A stretch of 64,000 bases of DNA from Actinokineospora baliensis (GCF_016907695.1 NZ_JAFBCK010000001.1:7614001-7678000), one strand, 5' to 3'. Positions 49,481 to 58,794 are shown, numbered from the stretch's first letter. Numbers and translations are program-made. The notes: generated from the letters alone by a model not told the origin.

Positions 49481-50348
49481 CGGCGGAGGCCTCGATGACG
49501 GCGATCGTGCGCAGCACCACCGGGCGCGGTTCCCCGCTCTCGACCGCCTCGACCAACCCGCGCAACACCGCGACCAGCCCCACCACCCCGGCCACCCCGC
49601 GCAGCGCCGCGATCAGCCACCACAGACCGTTGACCAGGCCGCGATCCCTTGCCACAGCGGCGAACCGCCTGGCGAGCACCACCCGCCCATGGCACGCGAC
49701 CGCGGCGGCGAGCCTGCCGATGATCAACGCCTCGAACCCGGCCACCGCACCCGCCTTCCCCAGTCCGACCCCATCGGGCCAGTACAGCCCGACCCGGGTG
49801 CCCGCGAACGACCCGTCTTCGGCTGTCAGCCGTTCAGCCGACACCGCCAAGCCGAACGGTGCCGACACCCGGCCGCCCGCGAACGACCGGTCTTCGGCTC
49901 TTGGCCGTTCGGCGGGCACCACCAGGACCGAACCAGCGACGCGCACCTCAACCACACCCGCACGGCACGCGGCCGCGGGCCCGCTGATGATCAGCAGCTC
50001 GTACCCGGTGGCCACGACTTCCGAGGTCCCGGTGCGGCGTTCGGCGGACACCGCCAGGGGCGAGACGGCAGCGACTCCCACCACAGCACCCGCCCTCACC
50101 TGCCCGAATCCGTCCAGCCGGTACAGCCCGGTCTGGCCGCGGGCGAACGACCGGTCCGAACCCGCGCGGCACGCAAACGCAGCGGCGAACCCGCCGATGA
50201 TCAACGCCCCCGCGACCACGCCCGCCCTCCCCTGTCCGAATCCGTCCAGCCAGCACCGCCCGGCCCGGGCGAACGACCGGTCTTCGGCTGTCAGCCGTTC
50301 GGCGGATACTGCCGGGGGCGAAACGGCGGCGGCGGGCTGGTCGATCAA
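49473..50348 (-). CDS. Doubtful repeat-containing hypothetical protein
   Basis: An open frame of 291 codons from TTG 50348. It consists largely of degenerate repeats of about 50-70 residues: each has a SAERLTAEDRSFA-like box, an LDGFGxxRAGAV-like box and an ALIIGG-AAA-AC-like hydrophobic box. The last ~60 residues (GLVNGLWWLIAALRGVAGVV) are hydrophobic and not repeated. Rightward frames are also open across the region, so coding is uncertain. There is no recognisable domain. It could be a repeat-bearing membrane protein, a decaying gene expanded by duplication, or a non-coding repeat block. Confidence 0.35.
   Translation of the reverse strand: MIDQPAAAVSPPAVSAERLTAEDRSFARAGRCWLDGFGQGRAGVVAGALIIGGFAAAFACRAGSDRSFARGQTGLYRLDGFGQVRAGAVVGVAAVSPLAVSAERRTGTSEVVATGYELLIISGPAAACRAGVVEVRVAGSVLVVPAERPRAEDRSFAGGRVSAPFGLAVSAERLTAEDGSFAGTRVGLYWPDGVGLGKAGAVAGFEALIIGRLAAAVACHGRVVLARRFAAVARDRGLVNGLWWLIAALRGVAGVVGLVAVLRGLVEAVESGEPRPVVLRTIAVIEASAAR
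49688..50314. repeat. Degenerate tandem repeat block
   Basis: Words recur at intervals. GCGAACGACCGGTCTTCGGC or a close variant lies at about 49804, 49879, 50143 (partial) and 50269, mostly followed by a GCCGTTCGGC-type word. CCGATGATCAACGCC-like words lie near 49719, 49982 and 50193. CCGAATCCGTCCAGCC occurs near 50105 and 50237. Together these suggest about three units of roughly 130-270 bp with internal losses. The whole 49481-50354 gap contains nothing else convincing. Confidence 0.65.
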
Positions 50349-50354
50349 ACCTGC

Positions 50355-51497
50355 GTGGCAGCCCCCGTGACCGAGGACGCGCAGGCCGCGCTGGACCGGG
50401 TGACCGCGCTAGCGGGTGCGTCGATGCGGGGTGCGGTGGCGGTCCTCGGCGGGGTGGCCGCGGTCGCAGGGCTGGCGCCGCCGGTGTCGCTGCCCGTGGT
50501 GCTGGTCGCGGTGGCGGTGAGCGTGCTGTGGTCGGCGGTGTTCGCGCTGATCACCGTCCGGCACGGTGTCCTGGGCTGGGTCATGCTGGTCGACATCGCC
50601 CTGACCACCGCGTTGTGCCTGCTGCAGCCGTGGCTGGTGGCGCCGGAGCTGCGGTTGGGCGGGGCGAGCTGGGTGGACGGGCTGACCTCGATGACGATCG
50701 TGGTGGCCAGCATCGCCTGGCGGCCCCGGCTGGCCGTGCCCGCCGGGCTGCTGGTCGCGCTGACGCACGCGCTGGGCGCCTGGCAGGAGGGCGGGGCGCT
50801 GGGCACGCTGGGCATCCACCTGATCCAGATCGCCGCGACGGCCGCGCTGATGACGGTGCTGCGCCGCGCCGCCCGGGTCGCCGACGACGCGCTCGACGAG
50901 TTGCGCGCCACCGAACGGGCGGCGGCCGTGCTGCGCGCGCGGCGGGCCGACGAGCGGGCGCACAAACGGGAACTGCACGACACGGTCCTCGCGACGCTGA
51001 CCACGATCGGCACCGACGGCATCACCGCGACCTCGGCGGCACTGCGCGCCCGCGCCGCGGCCGACCTGGCCATCGTCGAGGGCGCGATCGACGCGGGCGA
51101 ACCGGACATCGACGTCGACCTGCGCCACGAACTGCGGGCGGTGGCCGACCGGGCCCAAGTGGAGGTGGTGGTGGACCTTGTCCCCTGCAAGGTCCCCGTG
51201 CACGTCGCCGCCGCGTTCGCCGAAGCCGCCGCCCAAGCCCTGGCCAACGTCGCCAGGCACACCCGCGTCGACCGGGCCCACCTGTCCCTGACCACCGACT
51301 GCGCCTCGGTCCTGGTCACCATCACCGACACCGGCCCCGGCTTCGACCCCACCACCGTCCCCCGCCACCGCTACGGCGTCCGAGAGGGAATCCAAGGCCG
51401 AATGCGCTCCACCAACGGCGACGCCGACATCACCTCCGGCCCCACCGGCACCACAGTGACCCTCCGCTGGCCCGCCACCCCGGAGCCCACCCCGTGA
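50355..51497 (+). CDS. Membrane sensor histidine kinase (NarL-type partner)
   Basis: A protein of about 380 residues. The N-terminal ~170 residues contain five or so hydrophobic helices. A coiled helix then leads to the phospho-acceptor box HKRELHDTVLATL (His followed by Asp, HisKA_3 type), and the HATPase has ALANVARHT (N box) and ITDTGPGF (G1 box). GTG 50355 or 50367 are both possible starts; neither has a clear ribosome site. Its partner genes are a degenerate kinase-like protein (overlapping, GTGA) and a NarL-type regulator 260 bp further on. The signal is unknown. Confidence 0.8.
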   Translation: MAAPVTEDAQAALDRVTALAGASMRGAVAVLGGVAAVAGLAPPVSLPVVLVAVAVSVLWSAVFALITVRHGVLGWVMLVDIALTTALCLLQPWLVAPELRLGGASWVDGLTSMTIVVASIAWRPRLAVPAGLLVALTHALGAWQEGGALGTLGIHLIQIAATAALMTVLRRAARVADDALDELRATERAAAVLRARRADERAHKRELHDTVLATLTTIGTDGITATSAALRARAAADLAIVEGAIDAGEPDIDVDLRHELRAVADRAQVEVVVDLVPCKVPVHVAAAFAEAAAQALANVARHTRVDRAHLSLTTDCASVLVTITDTGPGFDPTTVPRHRYGVREGIQGRMRSTNGDADITSGPTGTTVTLRWPATPEPTP

Positions 51498-52585
51498 CCG
51501 CTGAGCCGAGTGTTGTTGTTGCTGAGCGGTATGCGCGGGGGGCGACCGTGGCGGCGGTGGTGATCGCGGGGTTTTGGCACCTGGGGTACGACTCCGTCGT
51601 CACGGTGGCGAATTGGGGGGTTTACACCAGGCAGTGGGCTGCGGCCGTCGGGTGGGTGTTGTACCTGGTGGTGGGGGTGGCCGGGGCGGTGTTGTTGCTG
51701 CGCGGGGGTTCCCGGCGGTGGGCTTGGCCGTTGGGGGTGGCGGCGCTGGCGGTGGACGTGTTGCTCGTGTTGGCGGCGCCGGCGCAGGTGATCTTGCCGC
51801 CGAATTGGGCTTGGGGGGCGGTGGGGTGGGTGGCGGTGATCGTGTTCTGGCGGCACCGGGCGGCGCACCTGGTGGCGTTCCTGGTGGCCGACACCGCCCT
51901 GCTGGTCGTCAGCATGGTCGCGGTGGACGCCGGGTCCAGCCAGCACGTCTCGCGGGCGATCATGGTGCTGCTCGGCGCGTTCACCCTGCAGCTGGGCTAC
52001 AACTTCGGCGGGCACGGGCTGCGCACGGCGGCCGGGTGGGCCGCGCGGGACTCGGCGGCGAGGACCGAGGCGACGGCGCGAAGGGCGGCCGCCGAGGCGG
52101 TGGCGGAGGACCGGGCGCAGCGGTACCGGGAGTTGCACCGGGCCACGGCCACGTTGTTGGCCGAGCTCGCTGCGGGCGCGGACCCGGCAGACCCGGCGAT
52201 CCGGCGGCGGGCCGCGGCGGGGGCGGCGCGGTTGCGCAGGCTGATGGCCGAGACCGACGACGTGCCGGATCCGCTGCTGCACGAGCTGCGCGCCGGGGCG
52301 GATGTCGCCGAGCGGCGCGGGGTGCAGGTGTCGCTGTCGGTGGTCGGCACGGTCCCGCAGCTGCCGGTCGACCTGCGCCGGGCGTTGACCGAGGCGCCGA
52401 TCCTGGGGTTGAGCGCGGCCAGGTCGGTGGCCAGGGTGACGGTGGTGGCCAGCCAGCAGGAGGTGGCGGTCGCGGTGGTCGCCGACGCCCCGCCGGTCCG
52501 CCTGTCCCAACCCCGCGGCGTCGACCTGACCCACGACCGCGACGGCGACCAGCTGTGGCTGGAGACGAGGTGGACCGGTGGCTGA
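51494..52585 (+). CDS. Membrane kinase-like protein with degenerate catalytic motifs (probable pseudokinase)
   Basis: A 363-residue protein with five or six N-terminal hydrophobic helices and a helical region containing RELHRATATLLAEL. This mimics the HisKA_3 box of its neighbour, but Arg replaces the conserved Asp. The C-terminal part is in the place of a HATPase domain, but I see neither an N box nor a DxGxG motif. It overlaps the real kinase gene by GTGA. A regulatory partner forming a heterodimer with the kinase is a reasonable inference. Confidence 0.65.
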   Translation: MTAEPSVVVAERYARGATVAAVVIAGFWHLGYDSVVTVANWGVYTRQWAAAVGWVLYLVVGVAGAVLLLRGGSRRWAWPLGVAALAVDVLLVLAAPAQVILPPNWAWGAVGWVAVIVFWRHRAAHLVAFLVADTALLVVSMVAVDAGSSQHVSRAIMVLLGAFTLQLGYNFGGHGLRTAAGWAARDSAARTEATARRAAAEAVAEDRAQRYRELHRATATLLAELAAGADPADPAIRRRAAAGAARLRRLMAETDDVPDPLLHELRAGADVAERRGVQVSLSVVGTVPQLPVDLRRALTEAPILGLSAARSVARVTVVASQQEVAVAVVADAPPVRLSQPRGVDLTHDRDGDQLWLETRWTGG

Positions 52586-52844
52586 GGCAGGGGTGACGGT
52601 TGGGCGCCCAGAGCGGCGGGTCGCACGCCACCCGGCTCCGATCCGTGCCCTACCGCGGCCGAAGCGAGCAGACCTCGCGCCTGGCCTGCTGGCCGCCCAT
52701 CGCAGCAGGCCAGGCGAACACCGCGACGAGCCCGAGTTGTCCACAGGCCACCCCCGCGCGCACCCCTTTCCGTCAGTCCCCCCGCCGTAGAATGCGATTC
52801 GGGGGCTGCTCAGTGCGGTTCGATCGTGAGCGGGAGGGGGACCG

Positions 52845-53513
52845 ATGACCGGCCTGCCGGTGACCGTGGGGATCATCGAGGACCACCCGGTGGTCGTGGA
52901 CGGGGTCACCACGTGGATCAACGCCGACCCCGGGCAGCGGGCGGTGGTCGTGGGCAGCGGCGCCGATGTCGACGAGGTGCTCGCGGGACCCGCTGGGGCG
53001 GCCGATGTGCTGCTGCTGGACCTGCACCTGGGTGAAACCGTGGTGGTGGACCGGGTCGCGGAGCTGTGCACCGCCGGGCGGCGGGTGGTGGTGTACTCGG
53101 GGATGGACGACCCGGACACGATCCTGGCGGTGCTCGAGGCGGGGGCTTCGGCGTTCCTGTCCAAGCACGAGGCGGGCGGGCACTGCGTCGACACGATCGT
53201 CGCGGTCGCCACGGACCGGCCGTACGTGACCCCGTCGGTGGCGGGGGCGCTGCTGTCGGAGGCGCCGCACCTGTCGGCCCAGGAGCGAACGGCGCTGCTG
53301 CTGTGGTTCCAGTCGATGTCCAAGGCGTCGGTGGCGCGCCGGATGGGGTTGAGCGAGGCGACGGTCCGGCAGTACATCGACCGCGCCAGGGTCAAGTACG
53401 CCAAGCTCGGCCGCCCGGCGCCGACCAAGACCGCGCTGCTGGCCAGGGCGATCGAGGACGGCTTGATCCGCGCGGACGAGATCCGCGAGTACCGCTCGCA
53501 CGCGGCCGAGTAG
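52845..53513 (+). CDS. NarL/FixJ-type response regulator
   Basis: A 222-residue response regulator. The receiver has acidic residues IIEDH, phospho-acceptor Asp59 (LLLDLHLG) and Lys in LSKHE. The C-terminal helix-turn-helix is LuxR-like (SKASVARRMGLSEATVRQYIDRA). GGGAGGGGGA lies just before the ATG. It should be the output of the kinase pair upstream; the 259-bp gap (52586-52844) contains a TAGAAT hexamer at 52788 that may be its own promoter, and no gene. Confidence 0.92.
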   Translation: MTGLPVTVGIIEDHPVVVDGVTTWINADPGQRAVVVGSGADVDEVLAGPAGAADVLLLDLHLGETVVVDRVAELCTAGRRVVVYSGMDDPDTILAVLEAGASAFLSKHEAGGHCVDTIVAVATDRPYVTPSVAGALLSEAPHLSAQERTALLLWFQSMSKASVARRMGLSEATVRQYIDRARVKYAKLGRPAPTKTALLARAIEDGLIRADEIREYRSHAAE

Positions 53514-53515
53514 CC

Positions 53516-54115
53516 GTGGCCAGGCGCAACCGGGTGACCCCCACCGGCGATCTCGTCGAGACCCCGCACCGCGGCACGCTGATGGGCAACCGCGGCGTGC
53601 TGCACGACGCCGCGGGGACGATCGTGCGCCGCTCCCAGGTCCGCCGCTGGATCACCTGCGAGCTGACCTTCCGCGGCCGCCGCCGACCGGTCATGGCGCC
53701 CGGTAAGTACACCGAGCTGTTCTTCCTCGACGAGGCCGTCGCCCTCGCGGCCGGTCACCGCCCCTGCGCCGAGTGCAGACGCCAGGACTACCTGCGGTAC
53801 CGCGAACTCTGGTCGTCCACACAGGACACCCAACCGCCCGGCGCCGACGACATGGACGCAGTGCTGCACACCGAACGCGCCCTGCTCGACGGCCGCCGCC
53901 AAACCCACACCCTGGCCGACCCACCCACCGGCACCTTCGTCATGGCGGACGGCTCGCCCTGGCTGGTGGCCCACGGTCGCCTGCACCTCTGGACCCCCGC
54001 GGGCTACACCACCACCCGCCCCCTCCCGAGCACCCCACTCGACGTCCTGACCCCACCCACCAGCACCGCCATCATCGCCGCAGGCTTCACCCCGCGCCTG
54101 GCCGTCACCCCGTAG
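53516..54115 (+). CDS. Conserved hypothetical protein with CxxC motif
   Basis: A 199-residue protein of a family common in actinomycetes but without a known function. The stretch AGHRPCAECRRQDY resembles the metal-binding CxxC segment of Ada-like domains, and TFRGRRRPVMAPG is basic. GTG 53516 is two bases after the response regulator stop, so the genes are probably co-transcribed. A nucleic-acid-binding role is only a guess. Confidence 0.7.
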   Translation: MARRNRVTPTGDLVETPHRGTLMGNRGVLHDAAGTIVRRSQVRRWITCELTFRGRRRPVMAPGKYTELFFLDEAVALAAGHRPCAECRRQDYLRYRELWSSTQDTQPPGADDMDAVLHTERALLDGRRQTHTLADPPTGTFVMADGSPWLVAHGRLHLWTPAGYTTTRPLPSTPLDVLTPPTSTAIIAAGFTPRLAVTP

Positions 54116-54119
54116 CGGT

Positions 54120-54653
54120 TCATGCCCCCGGCACGGGGCCGAACAGCCAGGTGCCGGGAGCGGTCCGGTCGTCGCCTGCCCAGAACTCGGTCCACAGGGC
54201 GGTGAACTCTTCGCGGGAGAGGGTGCCGTTGCCGTCGGTGTCGAGTAATCGGAAGACGTCACCCAACTCGGTGGGGCGGCCGTTCCAGGCTTCGACCAGG
54301 CGGTGGTGTTCGGCGGGGGTGATGCGGCCGTCGCGGTCCTCGTCGACGGCGTCGAAGAGGGCGTTGGCGGTTTCGGTGACGGCCTCCGGGGCGCTGTGCA
54401 GCTGGTCGACGACGCCGAGCACGTCGTGCACGGTGACCTGGTCGGTGCCAGCGGCGGCCCGCAGGGTGTGCCACCAGCCGAGCATGATGGTGGCCAGCCG
54501 GTGGTGCTCCGGCGAGCCCGCCGCCGCGCCGCGCAGCAGGCACCAGCGGTCGGTGAGCGCGACGAAGTCGGCCTCGGTCAGCGCCCCGTCGTGGTCGTGG
54601 TCCATCGCGGCGAACACCCCGGTGATCTTCGCCCGTTGGAACCCGCTGGCCAT
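54120..54653 (-). CDS. EF-hand calcium-binding protein (calerythrin-like)
   Basis: A 177-residue soluble protein with EF-hand loops DHDHDGALTEAD (~residue 18), DEDRDGRITPAE (~103) and DTDGNGTLSREE (~137). A second, degenerate hand lies in the middle, as in calerythrin and CabD of actinomycetes. The loops retain residues at positions 1, 3, 5 and 12, so calcium binding is expected. ATG 54653 is preceded by GGGAGG. Calcium buffering or signalling is the family role. It converges with the preceding gene. Confidence 0.9.
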   Translation of the reverse strand: MASGFQRAKITGVFAAMDHDHDGALTEADFVALTDRWCLLRGAAAGSPEHHRLATIMLGWWHTLRAAAGTDQVTVHDVLGVVDQLHSAPEAVTETANALFDAVDEDRDGRITPAEHHRLVEAWNGRPTELGDVFRLLDTDGNGTLSREEFTALWTEFWAGDDRTAPGTWLFGPVPGA

Positions 54654-54839
54654 GCCGCCTCCCGGTGTCGGTGGAGCTCCACTCTCACCCACGACCCCCG
54701 CCCGGGCAGCCCCCAGTGCGGTGGTGCCGAGGTGCAAACGGGCGGTTACCCGCTGCCACCGAGCAGCGCCACCGCCGCATCCGCGGGGCTAGACTGCCGA
54801 TCGACCCGAATCCGCGGTTACTCGTCCCTGGAGGTCTGG

Positions 54840-55571
54840 ATGCGCGCCCTTCTCCTCGCGGTACTGCTGGTCTTAACCGGCTGTTCGTCGAGCCAGGGCC
54901 AGGAGCCCACCAGGACGGTCACCGTGTTCGCCGCCGCCTCGCTGACCGAGGTGTTCACCGCGATCGGCAAGGACTTCGAGGCCGCCAACCCCGGCGTCAA
55001 GGTCGCCTTCAACTTCGCGGGCAGCTCGGCGCTGGCCCAGCAGATCAACCAGGGCGCACCAGCCGACGTGTTCGCCTCCGCGGCCCCGGCCAACATGCAG
55101 CAGGTGACCGACGCGCTCTCGCCAGTCACCTTCACCCGCAACCAACTGGAGATCGCCGTCCCCAAGGGCAACCCCGGCAAGATCACCGGCCTGGCCGACT
55201 TCGGGGACGCGAGCCGCAAGATCGCCCTGTGCGCGGAGCAGGTGCCGTGCGGGGCGGCGGCCAAGAAGGCGCTGGCGGCGGCCGGGGTCACCGGTGCGCC
55301 GGACACCCTGGAGCAGGACGTCAAGGCGGCGTTGACGAAGGTGCGGCTGGGCGAGGTCGACGCGGCGCTGGTCTACCGCACCGATGTCAAGGCCGCCGGT
55401 GCCGAGGTGGAGGGCATCGACTTCCCCGAGGCCACCGCCGCGGTGAACGACTACCCGATCGCCGTGCTGGGCAAGGCCCCGAACTCCGCGGACGCGAAGG
55501 CGTTCGTCGACTTCGTCCTGTCCGACCGCGGCAAGACCGCGCTCACGAACGCCGGGTTCACGGCCCCGTGA
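54840..55571 (+). CDS. modA: Molybdate-binding lipoprotein ModA
   Basis: A 243-residue solute-binding protein of a molybdate ABC importer. A signal peptide ends in the lipobox LVLTGC, so it is probably lipid-anchored outside the membrane. The mature part begins TVTVFAAASLTEVF with the typical oxyanion-binding serines, followed by FNFAGSSALAQQI and APADVFASA. GGAGG lies six bases upstream of the ATG. The stop overlaps the modB GTG. It delivers molybdate or tungstate to ModBC. Confidence 0.94.
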   Translation: MRALLLAVLLVLTGCSSSQGQEPTRTVTVFAAASLTEVFTAIGKDFEAANPGVKVAFNFAGSSALAQQINQGAPADVFASAAPANMQQVTDALSPVTFTRNQLEIAVPKGNPGKITGLADFGDASRKIALCAEQVPCGAAAKKALAAAGVTGAPDTLEQDVKAALTKVRLGEVDAALVYRTDVKAAGAEVEGIDFPEATAAVNDYPIAVLGKAPNSADAKAFVDFVLSDRGKTALTNAGFTAP

Positions 55572-56365
55572 ACGGACGGCGGGTGAGTCGGGGGAGGCTC
55601 CCCGCCGTTCTTGTCGTGCCCGCCCTCGTCGGGCTGGCCTTCTTGGTGCTGCCGTTGGTGGGTCTGCTCGTGCGGACCCCCTGGGCGGAGCTGCCCACCC
55701 GGCTGTTCAGCGCCGGGGTGGGTGAGGCGCTGCGGTTGTCGTTGGTGTGCGCGAGCTTGGCGACGGTCGTGTGTGTGGTGCTGGGAGTTCCCCTTGCGTG
55801 GGTGCTCGCTCGCGGGGAACTCCCAGGCCGGCGTTGGATCCGCGCACTGGTGACCGTGCCATTGGTCCTACCGCCAGTCGTAGGCGGTGTCGCTCTGCTG
55901 TTGGTGCTTGGCAGGCGTGGGCCTATAGGCGAACTGTTGGACAGTTGGTTCGGAGTGTCCTTGCCGTTCACCACCGCCGGGGTGGTCGTGGCGGAAGCGT
56001 TCGTAGCCATGCCGTTCCTGGTGATCTCGGTAGAAGGCGCGCTGCGGGCAGCGGACCCGCGGATCGAAGAGGCAGCGGCGACGCTAGGCGCGTCCCGCTG
56101 GCTCACGTTCCGCCGGGTGACGCTGCCTTCGGTGATGCCGGGTGTAGTGGCGGGCACGGTGTTGTGCTGGGCTCGTGCTCTAGGCGAGTTCGGCGCGACG
56201 ATCACGTTCGCGGGTAACTTCCCAGGCGAGACAACAACGATGCCATTGGCCGTCTACCTGGCACTGGAGACTGATCCGCAGGCAGCGATCGTGTTGAGCG
56301 TAGTGCTGTTGGCGGTGTCAGTGGCTGTTTTGGCCAGCCTGCGTGATCGGTGGGTGGGCGGATGA
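55568..56365 (+). CDS. modB: Molybdate ABC transporter permease ModB
   Basis: A 265-residue membrane subunit with about five to six helices and the EAA loop typical of binding-protein-dependent importers (EEAAATLGASRWLTFRRVTLP), followed by GEFGATITFAGN. GTG 55568 overlaps the modA stop, and the 3' end overlaps modC (ATGA). Codon use changes near 55800 from strongly G/C-ending to more relaxed, including rare ATA and CTA codons. Confidence 0.94.
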   Translation: MNGRRVSRGRLPAVLVVPALVGLAFLVLPLVGLLVRTPWAELPTRLFSAGVGEALRLSLVCASLATVVCVVLGVPLAWVLARGELPGRRWIRALVTVPLVLPPVVGGVALLLVLGRRGPIGELLDSWFGVSLPFTTAGVVVAEAFVAMPFLVISVEGALRAADPRIEEAAATLGASRWLTFRRVTLPSVMPGVVAGTVLCWARALGEFGATITFAGNFPGETTTMPLAVYLALETDPQAAIVLSVVLLAVSVAVLASLRDRWVGG

Positions 56366-57387
56366 ACCTCGACGCGCTACTACGCGTGGACCGCGCTGGC
56401 CTGGACCTACCGCTCATTGTCGAGCCCGGCGAGGTAGTGGTCGTGCTGGGTCCCAATGGCGCGGGCAAGACAACCGCACTACGCGCGCTGGCGGGCCTAC
56501 TGCCGTTGCGTGACGGGCACATCCGGCTAGGCCAACACGTCTGGGATGCTCCGCCGCGCGAGTTCGTGCCACCGCAGCAACGCCCGGTCGGCATGGTGTT
56601 CCAGGACTACCTCTTGTTCCAACACATGTCCGTCCTGGAAAACGTCGCCTTCGGGTTGCGCGCCCGCGGTACACCCCGGCACGAGGCCCGATCCCGCGCG
56701 TCGACGTGGTTGGACACCGTGGGCTTGGCCGATCGCGCGGGTGACCGGCCGTCAGCGCTGTCCGGCGGTCAAGCCCAACGCGTCGCGCTCGCTCGGGCCT
56801 TGGCGACCGGCCCGGAGCTGTTGCTACTCGACGAGCCCCTCGCCGCGCTGGATGCCGGCACTCGACTCCGAGTGCGCGCGGAGCTGGCCCGCCACCTAAA
56901 GAACTTCCCCGGTAGCACGGTCTTGGTGACCCACGACCCGGTGGACGCCATGGCCTTGGGCGACCGCCTAGTGGTCATCGAGGACGGCCGCGTGACCCAA
57001 ACCGGCGTCCCCCGCGAAGTGGCCCAGCACCCCAAGACCGACTACATCGCTCACCTGGTCGGTCTCAACCTCTTGCGCGGCAACGCCAAAGGCACCGAAG
57101 TCACCCTCGACGACGGCGACGCTCTTACAACCACGACCGCCGCTTCCGGTGCCGTCAATGTTGCTTTCGCCCCAACGGCTCTCCGCCTCGGCCATACCCG
57201 TCCGCAGGGCGCCAACGCCTGGCAGGTCACTGTTACCGCTGTGGAGCAGCACGCGCACACGACCCGCGTGCACTTGGGCTCCTTGTCCGCAGACCTTGCG
57301 CCAGCCGCCCTAGCCGACCTAGACCTCAACGAGCCTCTATGGGCGAGTGTGGCGCCGGAGGATCTACGCGTCTACGAGTCGCGGTAG
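56362..57387 (+). CDS. modC: Molybdate ABC transporter ATPase ModC
   Basis: A 341-residue ATPase: Walker A (GPNGAGKTT), Q-loop (VFQDYLLF), signature (LSGGQAQR), Walker B (LLLDEPLAALD), H-loop (LVTHDP). The C-terminal ~100 residues match a MOP/TOBE-like regulatory domain (LRGNAKGTEVTL). It completes modABC. Its last 24 bases overlap the convergent sensor kinase gene. Confidence 0.93.
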   Translation: MNLDALLRVDRAGLDLPLIVEPGEVVVVLGPNGAGKTTALRALAGLLPLRDGHIRLGQHVWDAPPREFVPPQQRPVGMVFQDYLLFQHMSVLENVAFGLRARGTPRHEARSRASTWLDTVGLADRAGDRPSALSGGQAQRVALARALATGPELLLLDEPLAALDAGTRLRVRAELARHLKNFPGSTVLVTHDPVDAMALGDRLVVIEDGRVTQTGVPREVAQHPKTDYIAHLVGLNLLRGNAKGTEVTLDDGDALTTTTAASGAVNVAFAPTALRLGHTRPQGANAWQVTVTAVEQHAHTTRVHLGSLSADLAPAALADLDLNEPLWASVAPEDLRVYESR

Positions 57388-58794
57388 CGCTACGGAGAAC
57401 GTCGTGCCCGCAGCTGGGGTCGACTGCACGGCTATCGAGCCACCATGGGCGAAGACCAAGGCATCCACGATCGCCAACCCCAGCCCGGTGCCGCCGCTTT
57501 CCTGGGTCCGCGAGGGGTCAGCCCGGTAGAACCGCTCGAAGACGCGCTCCGCCTGCTCCGGGGTCATCCCCGGCCCCTCGTCGGCAACCTCGAACATCGC
57601 CGTGCGCCCGGTCAGCCGGACACGGACCTCCACAGCTCCTGCCGTGTGCCGGAGAGCGTTGCTGACAAGGTTGGACGCCACCTGCCGCAGCCGCTGGGTG
57701 TCACCCAAGACCACAGCCTCTTCATCGCCGATGTCCAACTTCAGCGCTATAGACCTGTCGGGTGAGACAACGCGTGCATCGTGCACAGCGTCAACGGCGA
57801 TGACAGTCAGGTCAACAGGTGCGAGTTCCAATGGCCGCTGCCGGTCCAGGCTCGCCAACAGCAGCAGATCCGCCACTAGGGCACTCATCCGCTCTGCCTG
57901 CCCCTCGATACGGGACATCACTTCGCCGACGTCGGCAGCCGCGCCTTGGCGATAGAGCTCCGCATAGCCACGGATGGAGGTAAGAGGCGTGCGCAGTTCA
58001 TGGCTGGCATCGGCGACGAACCGGCGCATGCGCCCCTCGGAGATCCGAGCGGCCTCTTCCGACCGGGCACGCGCGTGGAACGCCTGCTCGATCTGGCCCA
58101 GCATCCCGTTCAACGACACCGCCAACCTGCCGACCTCGCTGCCCGGCCGCCGCACCGGCACCCGGCGCGACAGGTCACCGGCGGCGATCGCCTCCGCGGT
58201 GCCCTCCACCTCCTCCAGCGGCCGCAGACCACCCCGGACCAGCGCGTACCCGGTCGCCGCCAGCAGCACCAGCGCGCCGAGGCTGATCAGCAGGAACGTC
58301 CGCCGGAGGTCGTCGACGGCCGTGTCGACATCGGCCTGGCTGGTGGCGACGACCACCTCGTCCTCGCCGAGCGGCCGGACGAGCACCCGCCACCTCGGCG
58401 AGGCGTCGCCCTCGGAGTCGACGGTCAGGTAGCTGCCGGGGTCGACCGAACCGAACGCGGGCAGCGCCGGGCGGACGTCGCTGTCGCGGCGCGGGCCCAC
58501 GTCGATGACCTGGCCGTCCGGGTGGCGCACCAGCACCACCTCCCACTGCGCCCACGCCGGGCCGCGGTTCGAGCGGCTCGGGTCGACACCGGTGATGAGC
58601 TGGCGCTGGGCCAGACCGCTCATCCGGTCCAGCCGGGAGTCGATCTGGCCCAGCAGGTAGTTCTGCATGACCTGCGCGCCGATCGCCCACGTGCCGAGTA
58701 GGCCCGCCGCGGCGAGCACTACGACCACCAACACCAGGTACACGCGTAGAGGCAGCCGCCCGAAGGCCTCACCGATGCGGCCGAGGCCTCTCAC
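57364..58794 (-). CDS. HAMP-domain sensor histidine kinase
   Basis: A 476-residue kinase. Two membrane helices (~17-37 and ~165-188) flank an extracytoplasmic sensor. HAMP follows (RVPVRRPGSEVGRLAVSLNGML), then the H box DASHELRTPLTSIRGY, N box ASNLVSNALRHT, and G boxes VADEGPGM and GGTGLGLAI. The N-terminal region senses an extracellular signal, unknown here. GTG 58794 overlaps the response regulator stop. It ends the leftward efflux operon and presumably controls it. Confidence 0.93.
   Translation of the reverse strand: MRGLGRIGEAFGRLPLRVYLVLVVVVLAAAGLLGTWAIGAQVMQNYLLGQIDSRLDRMSGLAQRQLITGVDPSRSNRGPAWAQWEVVLVRHPDGQVIDVGPRRDSDVRPALPAFGSVDPGSYLTVDSEGDASPRWRVLVRPLGEDEVVVATSQADVDTAVDDLRRTFLLISLGALVLLAATGYALVRGGLRPLEEVEGTAEAIAAGDLSRRVPVRRPGSEVGRLAVSLNGMLGQIEQAFHARARSEEAARISEGRMRRFVADASHELRTPLTSIRGYAELYRQGAAADVGEVMSRIEGQAERMSALVADLLLLASLDRQRPLELAPVDLTVIAVDAVHDARVVSPDRSIALKLDIGDEEAVVLGDTQRLRQVASNLVSNALRHTAGAVEVRVRLTGRTAMFEVADEGPGMTPEQAERVFERFYRADPSRTQESGGTGLGLAIVDALVFAHGGSIAVQSTPAAGTTFSVALPRLVDA

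Noticed and set aside
52578..52790. 70-codon rightward frame before the response regulator
   Set aside because: It overlaps the end of the kinase-like gene, has no ribosome site, and its composition is Pro/Arg/His-rich as expected for non-coding high G+C DNA.
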